Positions 32,406 to 41,907 of a DNA stretch of 64,000 bases are shown here, piece after piece. A program made the translations under genes and the position numbers. Under the pieces are notes generated by a model. That model worked only from the letters and a program-made list of their open reading frames with translations. It had not been told where the DNA came from and did no database searches. Each line of letters starts with the position of its first letter. The first letter of the stretch is position 1. Origin of the DNA: UBA5195 sp034432755 (GTDB lineage: Bacteria > Chloroflexota > Anaerolineae > Anaerolineales > Villigracilaceae); contig DAOUBQ010000033.1 of the NCBI GenBank assembly GCA_034432755.1, forward strand, positions 1 through 64,000. The letters are read 5' to 3'.

Positions 32406-34370
32406 TTACTCGCAGAGCGGCTTGTAATCCAAGTCTTCCAGATTCCACAAGTCATTCATAGTAAAGGGTTCGAGACGCAGGTTGCACAAGTCGCGGCGGG
32501 CGACGGCGACTTTGATGCGCATGTAGAGAGGAATGAAGGGCAGGTCGTTGGCGAAGATGGTCTGGGCCTGGGTATATGTGCTGGCATGTTCGGGCTGGTC
32601 GGGCAGGGTGCGTAGGGCTTTGCGGCATAACAGGTCGAAATCGGGATTGACGTAGCCGCTGACGTTAAGCCCAAGCCAGCGGTTGGAGGCGCGCGGGATT
32701 TGGTTGTCCATCAGCCACGAACAGGTTGGCTCTCCCCCAACGGCAGCCACAGCGTATTCGGCCAGGTCGAACTGGCGGCCAAACAGGGGGCCATCTGGGC
32801 CAGGGGCATAGAAGGAGTCCTGGGTGAAATATTCCAATTGAACCCCTACCCCGCATTGGGCCAGCGATTCAGCCAAAATGGCACTCACCTGCTGACGCTG
32901 CAAAGCGGAGGTCGTCCAGTAGCGCAATACCAGGGGAGTTCCGGCAGGCACGCCTTTTACGTTCCCGGCCACCATCGGCGTCGAGGGGTCGTTGTCGGGG
33001 TCGGTCCAACCGGCGCGTTTAAGCAGGTCAATTCCTTTGGCGATGTCGAATGGATATTTGGCAGTATCGGAGAAAAACAAGGTATGGGAGGGTGAAACGA
33101 AGGTATCAGGAACCTGCGACATGCCATTCAGCACGGTATTGACCACACGCGCACGGTCGAGACAGTAGGCAATGCCCTGGCGGGTGCGCACATCGCCAAA
33201 AAAATCGGGGCGGTCGTTGGAGGCAACCCCGTCATCAAAAGCCGCCGGGCGGATGCCGAAGTCCAGCTTTTCCATCACGGGGGTGATGGAGGTTATCAGT
33301 TGGACCTGGTTGTTGCGCTCCAGTTCGGTCAACAGGTCAATCTGACCATCAAGCCGCACACTGGAATCCAAAATGTCGCACTGCCCGGCAATCAAAGCGC
33401 TGATTCCGGTCGAAGCGTCTTTAAAGAAGCGGAAAACGAGGGTCTCGAAGAAGGGCAGGCCGTCTTCCGCCCGGAAGTAGTAGGGGTTCTTATCGAAACG
33501 GATGTATTCGCCAGCCGCCCAATCGGTAAAGGTGTACGCGCCCCAGCCCAGAAGCGGGCGGGTGGCTACATCGGCGCGGGCCAATTCTTCGGGGTTTAAC
33601 TTTCCCCAAACATGCTCTGGCAGGGGCGACCAAAAATTATCGGCGTAGGTTGGGTCTACAAAACCCGGCACGCCCCACCATTGGACGGTCAAATCGTCCA
33701 GCGCTTCATACGATTGGGTGCGGTCGAGGAGGTATTTTGAGCCGGGGGTGGCCGGGTCGGAGGCGAGCTGGAAGGCGTACAGAGAATCTTTGGCAGTAAG
33801 GGGTGTGCCGTCAGACCATTTCAGGTCGGGCAGCAGGCGGAAGGTGGCAACGACCTGGTCCATTTTTAGATCGCCCGCGCTGCTAAAGCGCACCGCACAA
33901 GCATCGTCGTAGCATCCGGCAGGCAAGACGGAAACGCCAAAGTCAAGCGCAACCAGTTGGCCCGAAGCGTCAACCACCATGTCGCCCCGCTTGACGGTGA
34001 CGGGGTTCAGTTGAGCATCGCCATTTTTGAGGGAGGGGATCTGTTCCAGGATGACGGGCTGGTAGCCATTGGTGAAGGTGTCTATCGGGCCGTCGTAGAC
34101 CGCTTCTAACACGCTGCGAGCAGAGGTGTTCAAGACATCGAATGGATACAGGCTATTGGGTTCCTGGCCCAGGCAAACGGTGAGAACGCGTGGCACAGGG
34201 GTGGCGGTGGGAGACGAGACAGACGACATGGTTTGGACAGGTGTTAATTCGGTTGCGCGCTCATCAGGAGTGGGCGTGGGGGCATTGGACATGGGCAGCC
34301 CCAGGCTACAGGATGATAAAATCCATATCCCCAGGAAAGCCAGGCTAAGCACGCGTTGCTTGAAGGGCAT
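32406..34370 (-). CDS. Substrate-binding lipoprotein (SBP_bac_5 family), second transporter
   Basis: The 654-residue protein has a lipoprotein signal with lipobox LSSC (Cys21) and a Pro/Thr-rich linker, then the SBP_bac_5 fold (LTVCLGQEPNSLYPFD, LKWSDGTPLTAKDSLYAFQ, IAYCLDRARVVNTVLNG). A C-terminal helix carries DLPFIPLYMR. It is somewhat longer than typical. It follows two permease genes but is separated from them by a strong terminator, so it may have its own promoter. It ends at TAA close to the promoter of the neighbouring operon. Confidence 0.9.
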   Translation of the reverse strand: MPFKQRVLSLAFLGIWILSSCSLGLPMSNAPTPTPDERATELTPVQTMSSVSSPTATPVPRVLTVCLGQEPNSLYPFDVLNTSARSVLEAVYDGPIDTFTNGYQPVILEQIPSLKNGDAQLNPVTVKRGDMVVDASGQLVALDFGVSVLPAGCYDDACAVRFSSAGDLKMDQVVATFRLLPDLKWSDGTPLTAKDSLYAFQLASDPATPGSKYLLDRTQSYEALDDLTVQWWGVPGFVDPTYADNFWSPLPEHVWGKLNPEELARADVATRPLLGWGAYTFTDWAAGEYIRFDKNPYYFRAEDGLPFFETLVFRFFKDASTGISALIAGQCDILDSSVRLDGQIDLLTELERNNQVQLITSITPVMEKLDFGIRPAAFDDGVASNDRPDFFGDVRTRQGIAYCLDRARVVNTVLNGMSQVPDTFVSPSHTLFFSDTAKYPFDIAKGIDLLKRAGWTDPDNDPSTPMVAGNVKGVPAGTPLVLRYWTTSALQRQQVSAILAESLAQCGVGVQLEYFTQDSFYAPGPDGPLFGRQFDLAEYAVAAVGGEPTCSWLMDNQIPRASNRWLGLNVSGYVNPDFDLLCRKALRTLPDQPEHASTYTQAQTIFANDLPFIPLYMRIKVAVARRDLCNLRLEPFTMNDLWNLEDLDYKPLCE

Positions 34371-34385
34371 ATCATTGCTCCGGGT

Positions 34386-34421
34386 AAAAAGATAGGATTC
34401 AGGGTTGACCTGAATCCTATC
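34386..34421 (-). terminator. Rho-independent terminator after the permease genes
   Basis: GATAGGATTCAGG (34391-34403) and its complement (34409-34421) form a 13-bp stem, followed on the minus strand by TTTTT. It separates the two permease genes from the downstream binding-protein gene, so that gene is either read through or independently transcribed. Confidence 0.8.
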
Positions 34422-34451
34422 CTATCTTACCAAATCCGACAAGCGCAGGTG

Positions 34452-35441
34452 TTATTGCGTTCCACGCATGCGCGGGTCGAGCGCATCACGAAGGCCATCA
34501 CCCAGGAAAGTGAAAGCCAACACCACGAGGGCGATACAGATAGCCGGGGCGAGCAAAATCCAGGGTTGGGCGTTGATGGCACTCTGCCCTTCCAACAACA
34601 GCCCGCCCCAGGATGTGATAAAAACGGCATTTGAATCAGCAGGCGGGCGCAGGCCCAGCCCGAGGTAGCCCAAAATCGCCTCTGTGATAATGAGTCCGGG
34701 AATGCGAAACGCTACATAAACAATGATGACGCCCAACGTGTTCGGCAATAAATGATGGGTCATAATGCGCGGGGTTTTGACGCCAATCGCGCGGGCTGCT
34801 TCGATGAATTCTTTTTGTTTGAGCGAGAGTACCTGGCCGCGCACCAGGCGTGCAATGCCCACCCAGTTGACGATGGCCAGCGAGACAAACAAGAGGAATA
34901 AACCGTTCATGAATTGACCAATCCATGTATCGCGCAGTGAAACCATGATGATGATGAAAAACAATAAGTCGGGGAAGGCGTAAATTACATCGGTCAGGCG
35001 CATCAACAGGTTATCCCAGGTGCCGCCGCTGTAGCCCGCTATCATGCCGATCACTGTCCCAATCAAGACAATAATAAACGTAGGGATAAAGCCCACCACC
35101 ATGGAAACGCGCGCGCCAAAAATGACCCGGCTCAGCACATCTCGCCCAAGGGTGTCGGTTCCGAGCAAATGTTCAGGGTTGCTGGCTTTGCCTCCAGCAG
35201 TCTCTTTGACCCAGGCGGGGGGGAGGTACTTTTGTCCACTGGTGATTGCCAGCGGGTCGTGGGGCGCAAGCTGGCGGGCAAAAATAGCAATGAGCATGAA
35301 AATAATAATGATAATCAGGCCAATGATTGAGGCCTTGTTACGAACCAGCCGCCCAAAGGCTTCTTGGTTGGGAGTTTTTGTTTTGAGGGCCTCGCCAAAA
35401 TCGGGAATGGCCGGAGTTTGGACTTGAACCTGTGCAGTCAT
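34452..35441 (-). CDS. ABC transporter permease (OppC/DppC type), second transporter
   Basis: The 329-residue protein has six spans of the OppC pattern: an N-terminal span (LIIIIIFMLIAIFA), a periplasmic loop with HLLGTDTLGRDVLSRVIFGAR, and an EAA loop EAARAIGVKTPRIMTHHLLPN. Length is typical, unlike the OppC homologue of the first cluster. It follows the OppB-type gene by 12 bases. Confidence 0.93.
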   Translation of the reverse strand: MTAQVQVQTPAIPDFGEALKTKTPNQEAFGRLVRNKASIIGLIIIIIFMLIAIFARQLAPHDPLAITSGQKYLPPAWVKETAGGKASNPEHLLGTDTLGRDVLSRVIFGARVSMVVGFIPTFIIVLIGTVIGMIAGYSGGTWDNLLMRLTDVIYAFPDLLFFIIIMVSLRDTWIGQFMNGLFLLFVSLAIVNWVGIARLVRGQVLSLKQKEFIEAARAIGVKTPRIMTHHLLPNTLGVIIVYVAFRIPGLIITEAILGYLGLGLRPPADSNAVFITSWGGLLLEGQSAINAQPWILLAPAICIALVVLAFTFLGDGLRDALDPRMRGTQ

Positions 35442-35453
35442 ATTGTTACCTCA

Positions 35454-36467
35454 TTATTCTTCAAGCCGAATGCGTGGGTCAACCAATACATAGAGGAAAT
35501 CCACGCTCAAATTGGCCAGGGCAACCAGGATGGCATAAATGAGGGTGGTGCCCATAATCATGGAGTAATCGCGCTGGCTGATGGCCTGCACATAAGCGCG
35601 CCCCATGCCCGGAAAGGCAAACATAGTTTCAATAATGAACGAACCCGTTACCAGACCTGCCAGCGCCGGGCCAAGAATGGTGATAACCGGGATGAGCGCA
35701 TTTTTAATCATGTGAACAATTACCACCACGCGCTCAGACAATCCTTTGGCGCGCGCAGTGCGAATGTAATCCATACGCAAGACTTCAAGCATGGATGTGC
35801 GCATCAGGCGGGCGGTGAAAGCCAGGGTGCCGAAACCAAGCACGGTGGCCGGTAAAATCCAAACGCCCATCGAATCCCACGAACGAGGCACAACACTGAC
35901 CCAATTTAAACCACTGGCAAAAATGATAATCAGAAAAATGGCAATGACAAAGTTGGGAACGGAAATCCCAGCGGTGGCAATAAACAGGCTGAGATAATCA
36001 ATCCAGGTGTTTTGCTTGAGGGCTGCCACGGTGCCAACCGGAATGCCAACGATAACGGCAATGATCAGTGCCAGCAAGCCCAAACGCAGGGAATAGCCAA
36101 AGCGGCTATCGTACCAGGGTTTTGGGTTACCCGCCTCGTCATCGGGCGGGCGAAACAAAATGGACTGCACAGGCACGCCGCGCTGGCGATAGGATGGCCC
36201 AAAATTTCCACAGGGCAGGCCGCACACAAATTGGCCTTTGTTATTCCAATCCCCTATCATGTAGGCTACAAACTGCCGCAAGAAGGGTTTATCGAGGCCA
36301 TAAAACGCTTCTAAGGATTTGCGCGTGGATTCGTCCACCTGGCGCCGTTCTGCATCGGTATCCCAGGGGCCGCCCGGGGTATTGTGCATCAAGATAAAGG
36401 TCACTGCGCCCACAACGAAAATGACGGGGATCAGCCAGAGCAGTCGCCGAATGATGTAAGTGGTCAT
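35454..36467 (-). CDS. ABC transporter permease (OppB/DppB type), second transporter
   Basis: The 337-residue protein begins with the OppB hallmark YIIRRLLWLIPVIFVVGAVTF and has the EAA-type loop DYIRTARAKGLSERVVVIVHMIKN. An ~80-residue extracytoplasmic segment between the first two spans is normal for the family. It follows a binding-protein gene after a stem-loop and precedes the OppC-type permease. Confidence 0.93.
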   Translation of the reverse strand: MTTYIIRRLLWLIPVIFVVGAVTFILMHNTPGGPWDTDAERRQVDESTRKSLEAFYGLDKPFLRQFVAYMIGDWNNKGQFVCGLPCGNFGPSYRQRGVPVQSILFRPPDDEAGNPKPWYDSRFGYSLRLGLLALIIAVIVGIPVGTVAALKQNTWIDYLSLFIATAGISVPNFVIAIFLIIIFASGLNWVSVVPRSWDSMGVWILPATVLGFGTLAFTARLMRTSMLEVLRMDYIRTARAKGLSERVVVIVHMIKNALIPVITILGPALAGLVTGSFIIETMFAFPGMGRAYVQAISQRDYSMIMGTTLIYAILVALANLSVDFLYVLVDPRIRLEE

Positions 36468-36494
36468 CTACAGCCTCAATTGGTTTCAGGATAG

Positions 36495-36525
36495 GGGCTG
36501 GCCGCCTGTAACAGACGGCCAGCCC
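36495..36525 (-). repeat. 10-bp GC-rich stem-loop between binding-protein and permease genes
   Basis: GGGCTGGCCG and CGGCCAGCCC form a perfect stem with an 11-base loop. No T run follows on the minus strand, so it more likely blocks 3' exonucleases than terminates. Its position mirrors the hairpin at 29539-29572 in the other cluster. Confidence 0.6.
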
Positions 36526-36544
36526 AAAAACACACTGATTGGAC

Positions 36545-38344
36545 CTACGGAATCATGCTGGTATCAATGGTGATGGTCCACGGGACGGTATCGCCGGGGA
36601 ACATGCCATCCTGCGGGGTGGTCATAATGCCTTTGACCCACGGTTTCACCAGGTAGTGGTTGAGCGTGTTGTAGCCAAAGGCAGCGGGGATGTCGTTGAG
36701 CAGGATTTGCTGGGCCTGCTTGTAGAGTTCCATGCGCTTGACCGGGTCAAGGGTCACATCGGCCTCGTTGACCAGTTTGTCGAACTCTTCGTTCTTATAA
36801 CCAGGCCGGGAGGCAAAGGTGGTATCAGAGCGCCAGTACACGCTCAGCCAGTTCTGCGGGTCGGGGTAATCGGCGCACCAGCCGCCGCGCGAAAGGAGCG
36901 GGAAGGTGTTGGGGTCTTTCTGAATGGCAGTGTAGGTGGTGGTATCCACCGGGTCGAGGGCAATATCAACGCCCAGGTGCTTCTTGTAGTTGGCAACCAG
37001 CCATTCAGAGCGTACGCGATTGCGGGCGGTGTCACCAAAAGCCATCTTGAGGCCCAAAGCGTTCAGTTTTTCGGGCGAGTTAAACTGTTCGTCAGCCGCA
37101 GCCAGGGCCGCTTTGGCGGCTTCGGGGTCAAACTTGAGTGGGCTGTTGGGGTCATATCCAGGATATCCAGGTGGAATCCAGGTCCAGGTGGGCAGGGAAA
37201 GGCCGCCATCAACATCTTTTACCCAACCTTCGGCATCAAAAGCCAGGGCAAAGGCTTCGCGGACTTTCTTGTCGGTGAATGGATTGGGTTTGTCATTCCA
37301 GGTCGGCTGCAGGTTGAACTGGATTTTGATGGTGCAGGACCCAGCCCACTGTAAGTGCTGAGCCGAGAGGTCAGGATCGGCATTAATCGCATCAAGGTCT
37401 TCAGCGGCCGAGGCAACGACATCAAATTCGTTGTTCTTATATGCCTCAAACGCAACCGCTGAGTCGGTGATGTAAGAATACTCAATGCTATAGGTCGGGA
37501 CCGTGCCAGCAAAGTTGGGGTTTGGAACGAACACGCTGCGGACGAAGGGGTCCACCGATTTCCAAATGAAGGGGCCATTGCCGATCTGGTATTTGGAAGA
37601 GGTCCACCAGATGTCGCCACCTGCTTCGATATTTTCCTGCTTGGCCGGATAACCCACCCACAATCCAGCGATGGTTGCAAAGTACGGGGCGGGCTTCGAG
37701 AAGGTCAGGGTCAGGGTATCGCAAGCGGTGTCTTCATAATCAACGCAGTCGGTTCCATCGGCATGCATGGCCTTGACGCCCAGATTGGCTTTGTAGGCTT
37801 CGGGGTCGTAATCTGCCGCCGTGGTATCGGCTGCGCGCCACTCAGGCGCACCGACGATTTCATCGGTGATGGAGGCATATTCGCCCGCAGTGGCAGGGTC
37901 AATGTTGCGCTGGAAGGCGTATTCAAAACGCTTGGCATTCAAGACAGACCCATCGCTGTATTTCAGGTCTTTCTTTAGGGTGAAGACCAGCTGGGTGGCG
38001 TCGTCGTTAAACTTCCAGGATTCAGCCGCGCCGGGGACCGTCTCTAGCTTTTCGTTGAGGGTGGTCAGACCCATGTAAATCAGTTTGAGGTGACCGATTT
38101 CTATCACGAAAGACGACTTCTGCGGGTCAATAATGTCAGGGTAAGTGCCTGCATTGACGCGCAAGACAGCCGGTTTGGCTTCTTTGACGGGTTCGGGGGT
38201 TACTTCGACAATCTGCACTTGGGGGGTGCCTTCAACGATGACCGTTTGGACAATGGTCTGTGGAGTAGCAGCTGGCGAGCCGCAAGCGGCCAGCACCATG
38301 CTCGCCACAACCAGGAGTCCGAAAACAACTGACAACTTACGCAT
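36545..38344 (-). CDS. Substrate-binding lipoprotein (SBP_bac_5 family)
   Basis: The 599-residue protein has a lipoprotein signal with LAAC (Cys21) and a Thr/Val linker, followed by a standard SBP_bac_5 domain (LVFTLKKDLKYSDGSVLNAKR, FALAFDAEGWV, DIPAAFGYNTLNHYLVKPWVKG). Length is typical. The ATG is preceded by GGAGAAG. It lies between the OppF-type gene and the OppB-type permease, so the likely order is OppD, OppF, binding protein, OppB, OppC. The leader carries an isolated AAGGAGGTGAT. Confidence 0.93.
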   Translation of the reverse strand: MRKLSVVFGLLVVASMVLAACGSPAATPQTIVQTVIVEGTPQVQIVEVTPEPVKEAKPAVLRVNAGTYPDIIDPQKSSFVIEIGHLKLIYMGLTTLNEKLETVPGAAESWKFNDDATQLVFTLKKDLKYSDGSVLNAKRFEYAFQRNIDPATAGEYASITDEIVGAPEWRAADTTAADYDPEAYKANLGVKAMHADGTDCVDYEDTACDTLTLTFSKPAPYFATIAGLWVGYPAKQENIEAGGDIWWTSSKYQIGNGPFIWKSVDPFVRSVFVPNPNFAGTVPTYSIEYSYITDSAVAFEAYKNNEFDVVASAAEDLDAINADPDLSAQHLQWAGSCTIKIQFNLQPTWNDKPNPFTDKKVREAFALAFDAEGWVKDVDGGLSLPTWTWIPPGYPGYDPNSPLKFDPEAAKAALAAADEQFNSPEKLNALGLKMAFGDTARNRVRSEWLVANYKKHLGVDIALDPVDTTTYTAIQKDPNTFPLLSRGGWCADYPDPQNWLSVYWRSDTTFASRPGYKNEEFDKLVNEADVTLDPVKRMELYKQAQQILLNDIPAAFGYNTLNHYLVKPWVKGIMTTPQDGMFPGDTVPWTITIDTSMIP

Positions 38345-38418
38345 AGTTTCTTCTCCTCTGTTAAGAATTTTGGTTTGGATAGATGGGTGGTCAATCTAGA
38401 AACTCGGTTGGTTTGAAC

Positions 38419-38430
38419 AATCACCTCCTT
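38419..38430 (-). promoter_or_regulatory. Isolated perfect Shine-Dalgarno sequence upstream of the binding-protein gene
   Basis: AAGGAGGTGATT on the minus strand matches the complement of the 16S rRNA 3' end (ATCACCTCCTT). It lies about 75 bases before the binding-protein start codon, just after the OppF stop. Downstream only a nine-codon TTG frame follows. The parallel with 32268-32282 makes this a candidate STAB-SD. Confidence 0.6.
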
Positions 38431-38443
38431 ATCTTTTTTAGAT

Positions 38444-39412
38444 TTAAACCAAGTGACAGGCTACAAAGTGGCCTGCAGCAACTTCACGAAATTCGGGTTT
38501 TTGTTCAGCACAGATTTGTTTTGCAATCGGGCAGCGCGTGCGGAAGCGGCAGCCCGAAGGCGGATTGACCGGGGAGGGGACATCTCCCTCAAGCAAAATG
38601 CGCTGACGGGTTGTCTCAATAACAGGGTCTGGAATAGGAACCGCAGAAAGCAAAGCCTGGGTGTAGGGGTGCAAGGGATTGACATGCAGCTCTTCGCTGT
38701 TGGTTAGTTCAACAATAACGCCCAAATACATCACCGCAATGCGATTGCTGATGTGGCGCACCATTGAAAGGTCATGCGCAATGAACAGGTAGGTGAGACC
38801 AAATTCTTTCTGCAAATCCTCCAGCAGATTAACCACTTGGGCCTGAATGGAAACATCTAAAGCCGAAATGGGCTCATCACAAACGATAAAAGAGGGTTGC
38901 AAAGCCAGGGCGCGCGCAATTCCCACGCGCTGACGCTGACCGCCCGAAAATTCATGTGGATAACGCGAAGCAAAAGCCGGGCTTAAGCGCACCAGTTCCA
39001 AAAGTTGCGCCACCCGCTCTTTAATTTCCTTTTCGTTTGCCAGGCCATGCACCAGCAGTGGCTCGCCAATAATCTCTTGAATGGTCATGCGCGGGTTGAG
39101 GCTGGCATACGGGTCCTGGAAGATAATTTGCATCTTGCGGCGCATCCGGCGCAGGTCTTCGCCATCCAGTTGCACCAGGTCAACGCCTTCAAAGAGAACC
39201 TTGCCCGAAGTGGGGCGATACAGTTGCAAAACCGCGCGCCCGGTGGTTGACTTGCCACAGCCCGATTCACCAACCAAACCCAAAGTTTCGCCCTGCTGAA
39301 CCGTGAAAGAAATCCCGTCCACAGCGTGGACGGCGCCGACCTGCTTTTGGAATAACCCCCGGCGAATAGGAAAGTGCTTGACAAGGTTTTCAACGCGCAA
39401 GATTTCGGTCAT
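38444..39412 (-). CDS. ABC transporter ATP-binding protein (OppF/DppF type), second transporter
   Basis: The 322-residue ATPase has GESGCGKS, signature FSGGQRQR, Walker B FIVCDEPISALD, and the C-terminal CRFRTRCPIAKQIC. The start is the ATG in TAATATG, one base past the OppD stop codon, so translation is coupled. It precedes the binding-protein gene. Confidence 0.94.
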   Translation of the reverse strand: MTEILRVENLVKHFPIRRGLFQKQVGAVHAVDGISFTVQQGETLGLVGESGCGKSTTGRAVLQLYRPTSGKVLFEGVDLVQLDGEDLRRMRRKMQIIFQDPYASLNPRMTIQEIIGEPLLVHGLANEKEIKERVAQLLELVRLSPAFASRYPHEFSGGQRQRVGIARALALQPSFIVCDEPISALDVSIQAQVVNLLEDLQKEFGLTYLFIAHDLSMVRHISNRIAVMYLGVIVELTNSEELHVNPLHPYTQALLSAVPIPDPVIETTRQRILLEGDVPSPVNPPSGCRFRTRCPIAKQICAEQKPEFREVAAGHFVACHLV

Positions 39413-39413
39413 A

Positions 39414-40406
39414 TTAGCGAGCCTTTCCAGTTTTGATATCAACCCAGCAAGCAACCCGATGATTTTCGCTGATGTTTATTAAAACAGGATTCTCCTTCCA
39501 ACAACGCTCCATCACCCATTTACAGCGCGGAGCAAAGGGGCAGAAGGTTGGTTTTTTGTACAAAACCGGCGGCAAACCGTCAATTGAATCCAGCCGCTGA
39601 CCCACCGATTCAGAATCCAGGCGCGGCAGGCTGCCCAGCAAACCACTGGTATAGGGGTGGCTCGGATTCGCGTACAAATCCTTCACCAGCGCTTCTTCGA
39701 TAATGAACCCGCCATACATCACCAGGACGCGCTGCGCCAGGCGGGCCACCACGCCCAGGTCATGCGTAATCCAGATGATGGCCATGCCCAGTTCATCGCG
39801 CAGGCGTTTGACCAAATCCACAATCTGGGCCTGGATGGTGACATCAAGCGCAGTGGTTGGCTCATCCGCAATCAGGATTTGCGGGTTGCAAGCCAGCGCC
39901 ATGGCAATCATCACGCGCTGACGCATGCCACCGGAAAATTGATGAGGATAATCTTTCAAACGGTCTTTGGCCTTGGGAATGCCCACCATCTCCAGCAATT
40001 CAGCCGCGCGATTAACCGCCTGGGCGTGGGTCATGCCCAGGTGCAGTTCAAGGGGTTCGGTCAACTGGCGTTCGAGCGTGAGGACCGGGTTGAGCGAGGT
40101 CATCGGGTCTTGAAAGACCATCGCAATTTGCGCGCCGCGCACATGGCGGACCTCTTCAGAAGATAAGGAAAGCAAGTCTTTTCCATGAAAAAAGGCTTTT
40201 CCGGCTACGATTTTCCCCGGTGGAACCGGAACCAGGCGCATGACCGAAAGCATAGTCACACTCTTACCGCAGCCAGATTCGCCTACTACGGCGAGCGTTT
40301 CCCCCTCGTTCAAACCAAAAGAAACCCCATTGACAGCATGAATGGTGCCATCTGGAGTACGAAATTGAACCTCCAGGTCGCGGACATCGAGCAGCGGTTC
40401 GGGCAT
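39414..40406 (-). CDS. ABC transporter ATP-binding protein (OppD/DppD type), second transporter
   Basis: The 330-residue ATPase has GESGCGKS, signature FSGGMRQR, Walker B ILIADEPTTALD, and a C-terminal CPFAPRCKWVMERC. It is the first gene of the operon behind a good promoter at 40476-40505. It is a standard-length OppD. Confidence 0.94.
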   Translation of the reverse strand: MPEPLLDVRDLEVQFRTPDGTIHAVNGVSFGLNEGETLAVVGESGCGKSVTMLSVMRLVPVPPGKIVAGKAFFHGKDLLSLSSEEVRHVRGAQIAMVFQDPMTSLNPVLTLERQLTEPLELHLGMTHAQAVNRAAELLEMVGIPKAKDRLKDYPHQFSGGMRQRVMIAMALACNPQILIADEPTTALDVTIQAQIVDLVKRLRDELGMAIIWITHDLGVVARLAQRVLVMYGGFIIEEALVKDLYANPSHPYTSGLLGSLPRLDSESVGQRLDSIDGLPPVLYKKPTFCPFAPRCKWVMERCWKENPVLINISENHRVACWVDIKTGKAR

Positions 40407-40475
40407 CTGCGTTATCCTTTTATAATTTTGTATTTACTCGGTGCGACATTTTCCATAATCGCAGCGTGCAGTAGA

Positions 40476-40505
40476 ATTATACTCTGCAACTCTCTCGATA
40501 GTCAA
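40476..40505 (-). promoter_or_regulatory. Promoter of the second transporter operon
   Basis: TTGACT (40500-40505) and TATAAT (40476-40481) are separated by 18 bases on the minus strand. Transcription would begin near 40469 with a leader of about 63 bases to the OppD start codon. Confidence 0.8.
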
Positions 40506-40578
40506 TTACGCTTTTGGGGAATGGGGTCATAGCGCCTGGCCGCTGTCGCCTGGCAAGACGCGCGGGGAACGACATAAA

Positions 40579-41754
40579 TTACCCGTAGCGCTGCATAAAC
40601 TTCTCCATGCGCCGCAGGGCTTCTTCGATTTTTTCGTAGGCGGTGGCATACGAACAGCGCACAAAGCCCTCGCCGCCTGCCCCAAAGGCGCTGCCCGGCA
40701 CAACGGCTACATGCTGCTCATGGAGCAGTTTCTCGGCAAAGGCCTCTTCGTCCATGCCTGAGGCGCGGATATTGGGAAAGGCATAGAACGCGCCGCGCGG
40801 CTCGAAGGTGGTCAGACCGAGCCGATTCAGCCCGCTTACAATCAATTTGCGGCGGCGGTCATACTCGGCCACCATTTCATCCACGTAAGGATCGGCTTTC
40901 AGGGCTTCGATGGCGGCATCCTGGGCAGTGGTAGGCGCGGACATGATGGTGTATTGGTGAACGCGCAGCATCCACTTCAAAATTTCTGCCGGGGCGGCGG
41001 CAAAACCGATGCGCCAACCGGTCATGGCATGGCTCTTAGAAAACCCGCCCAACAGCACGGTGCGCGCCTTGATTTCCTCGCCCAATGAGGGGAAGCAGAC
41101 ATGCTTGAAGCCGTATACCAGCCGGTCGTAGATTTCATCTGAGACCACGATCAGGTCGTGTTCGATGGCAATTCTGGCAATTTCCACCAGGGTTTCGCGC
41201 TCGGCAACCGCCCCAGTCGGGTTGCTGGGGTAGCCAATGAAGATGACTTTGGTGCGCGGGGTGATGTGCTTGCGCACTTCATCGGGGTCCACCTGAAAAT
41301 TGTTCTCCATTCGGCTGGGAATTTCCACCGGCACGCCGCCCGCCAGGTACACTTCGGCTTGGTAAGCGACGAAGCACGGAGTCGGAATAATCACCTCGTC
41401 ACCGGGGTCGAGCAGGGCGGTAAAGGCCAGGTAGAGCGCTTCTGAAACGCCAACCGTGACAATGATTTCGTTGACCGGGTCATATTTGACGCCATACAAG
41501 CGTTCCAGATTCTCGGCAATGCCCTGGCGCAATTCCAATTTACCAGCGTTGGATGTGTAATGGGTCTCGCCGGCTTGCAAGGAGCGGGTTCCGGCTTGCA
41601 AAATCGGCTGGGGGGTGATGAAATCTGGCTCGCCAATCCCCAGCGAGATGACATCCTTCATCGTGGCGGCAATATCGAAAAACTTGCGAATGCCCGATGG
41701 CTTGAGCGCAGCCACCCGCCTTGAGATATATTTTGTTGTTTCAATACCTGCCAT
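40579..41754 (-). CDS. Class I/II aminotransferase
   Basis: The 391-residue PLP enzyme shows ISLGIGEPDF near the N-terminus, YPSNPTGAV, VSDEIYDRLVYG and the PLP-lysine motif GGFSKSHAMTGWRIGF. These fit the aspartate/aromatic aminotransferase fold type I, PatA/AspC-like subgroup; specificity cannot be read. The ATG at 41754 has AGGAGG upstream, so the frame seven codons longer is discarded. It lies between the sugar nucleotidyltransferase and the transporter operon, so it is probably a separate transcription unit. Confidence 0.92.
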   Translation of the reverse strand: MAGIETTKYISRRVAALKPSGIRKFFDIAATMKDVISLGIGEPDFITPQPILQAGTRSLQAGETHYTSNAGKLELRQGIAENLERLYGVKYDPVNEIIVTVGVSEALYLAFTALLDPGDEVIIPTPCFVAYQAEVYLAGGVPVEIPSRMENNFQVDPDEVRKHITPRTKVIFIGYPSNPTGAVAERETLVEIARIAIEHDLIVVSDEIYDRLVYGFKHVCFPSLGEEIKARTVLLGGFSKSHAMTGWRIGFAAAPAEILKWMLRVHQYTIMSAPTTAQDAAIEALKADPYVDEMVAEYDRRRKLIVSGLNRLGLTTFEPRGAFYAFPNIRASGMDEEAFAEKLLHEQHVAVVPGSAFGAGGEGFVRCSYATAYEKIEEALRRMEKFMQRYG

Positions 41755-41863
41755 TGCGCCTCCTGAACTGAACAAATGTAAAATGATCCCAAATTCAAAT
41801 TGCTTTTCGGGATGTTGTGGCGGAATGAACTCTGTGCCACAGCCTATTGTACGAGTTTATGGG

Positions 41864-41896
41864 AAAAAATACAGGGCAAGATGACATCTTGCCCTG
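41864..41896 (-). terminator. Rho-independent terminator
   Basis: CAGGGCAAGAT (41872-41882) and its complement (41886-41896) form an 11-bp stem with a three-base loop, followed on the minus strand by six T residues. It ends the transcript of the sugar nucleotidyltransferase gene. Confidence 0.85.
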
Positions 41897-41907
41897 CAAC
41901 GAAAATC

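Noticed and set aside
32248..32448. Minus-strand 66-codon frame covering the isolated Shine-Dalgarno region
   Set aside because: It overlaps the promoter and leader and ends within the adjacent gene; no protein family.
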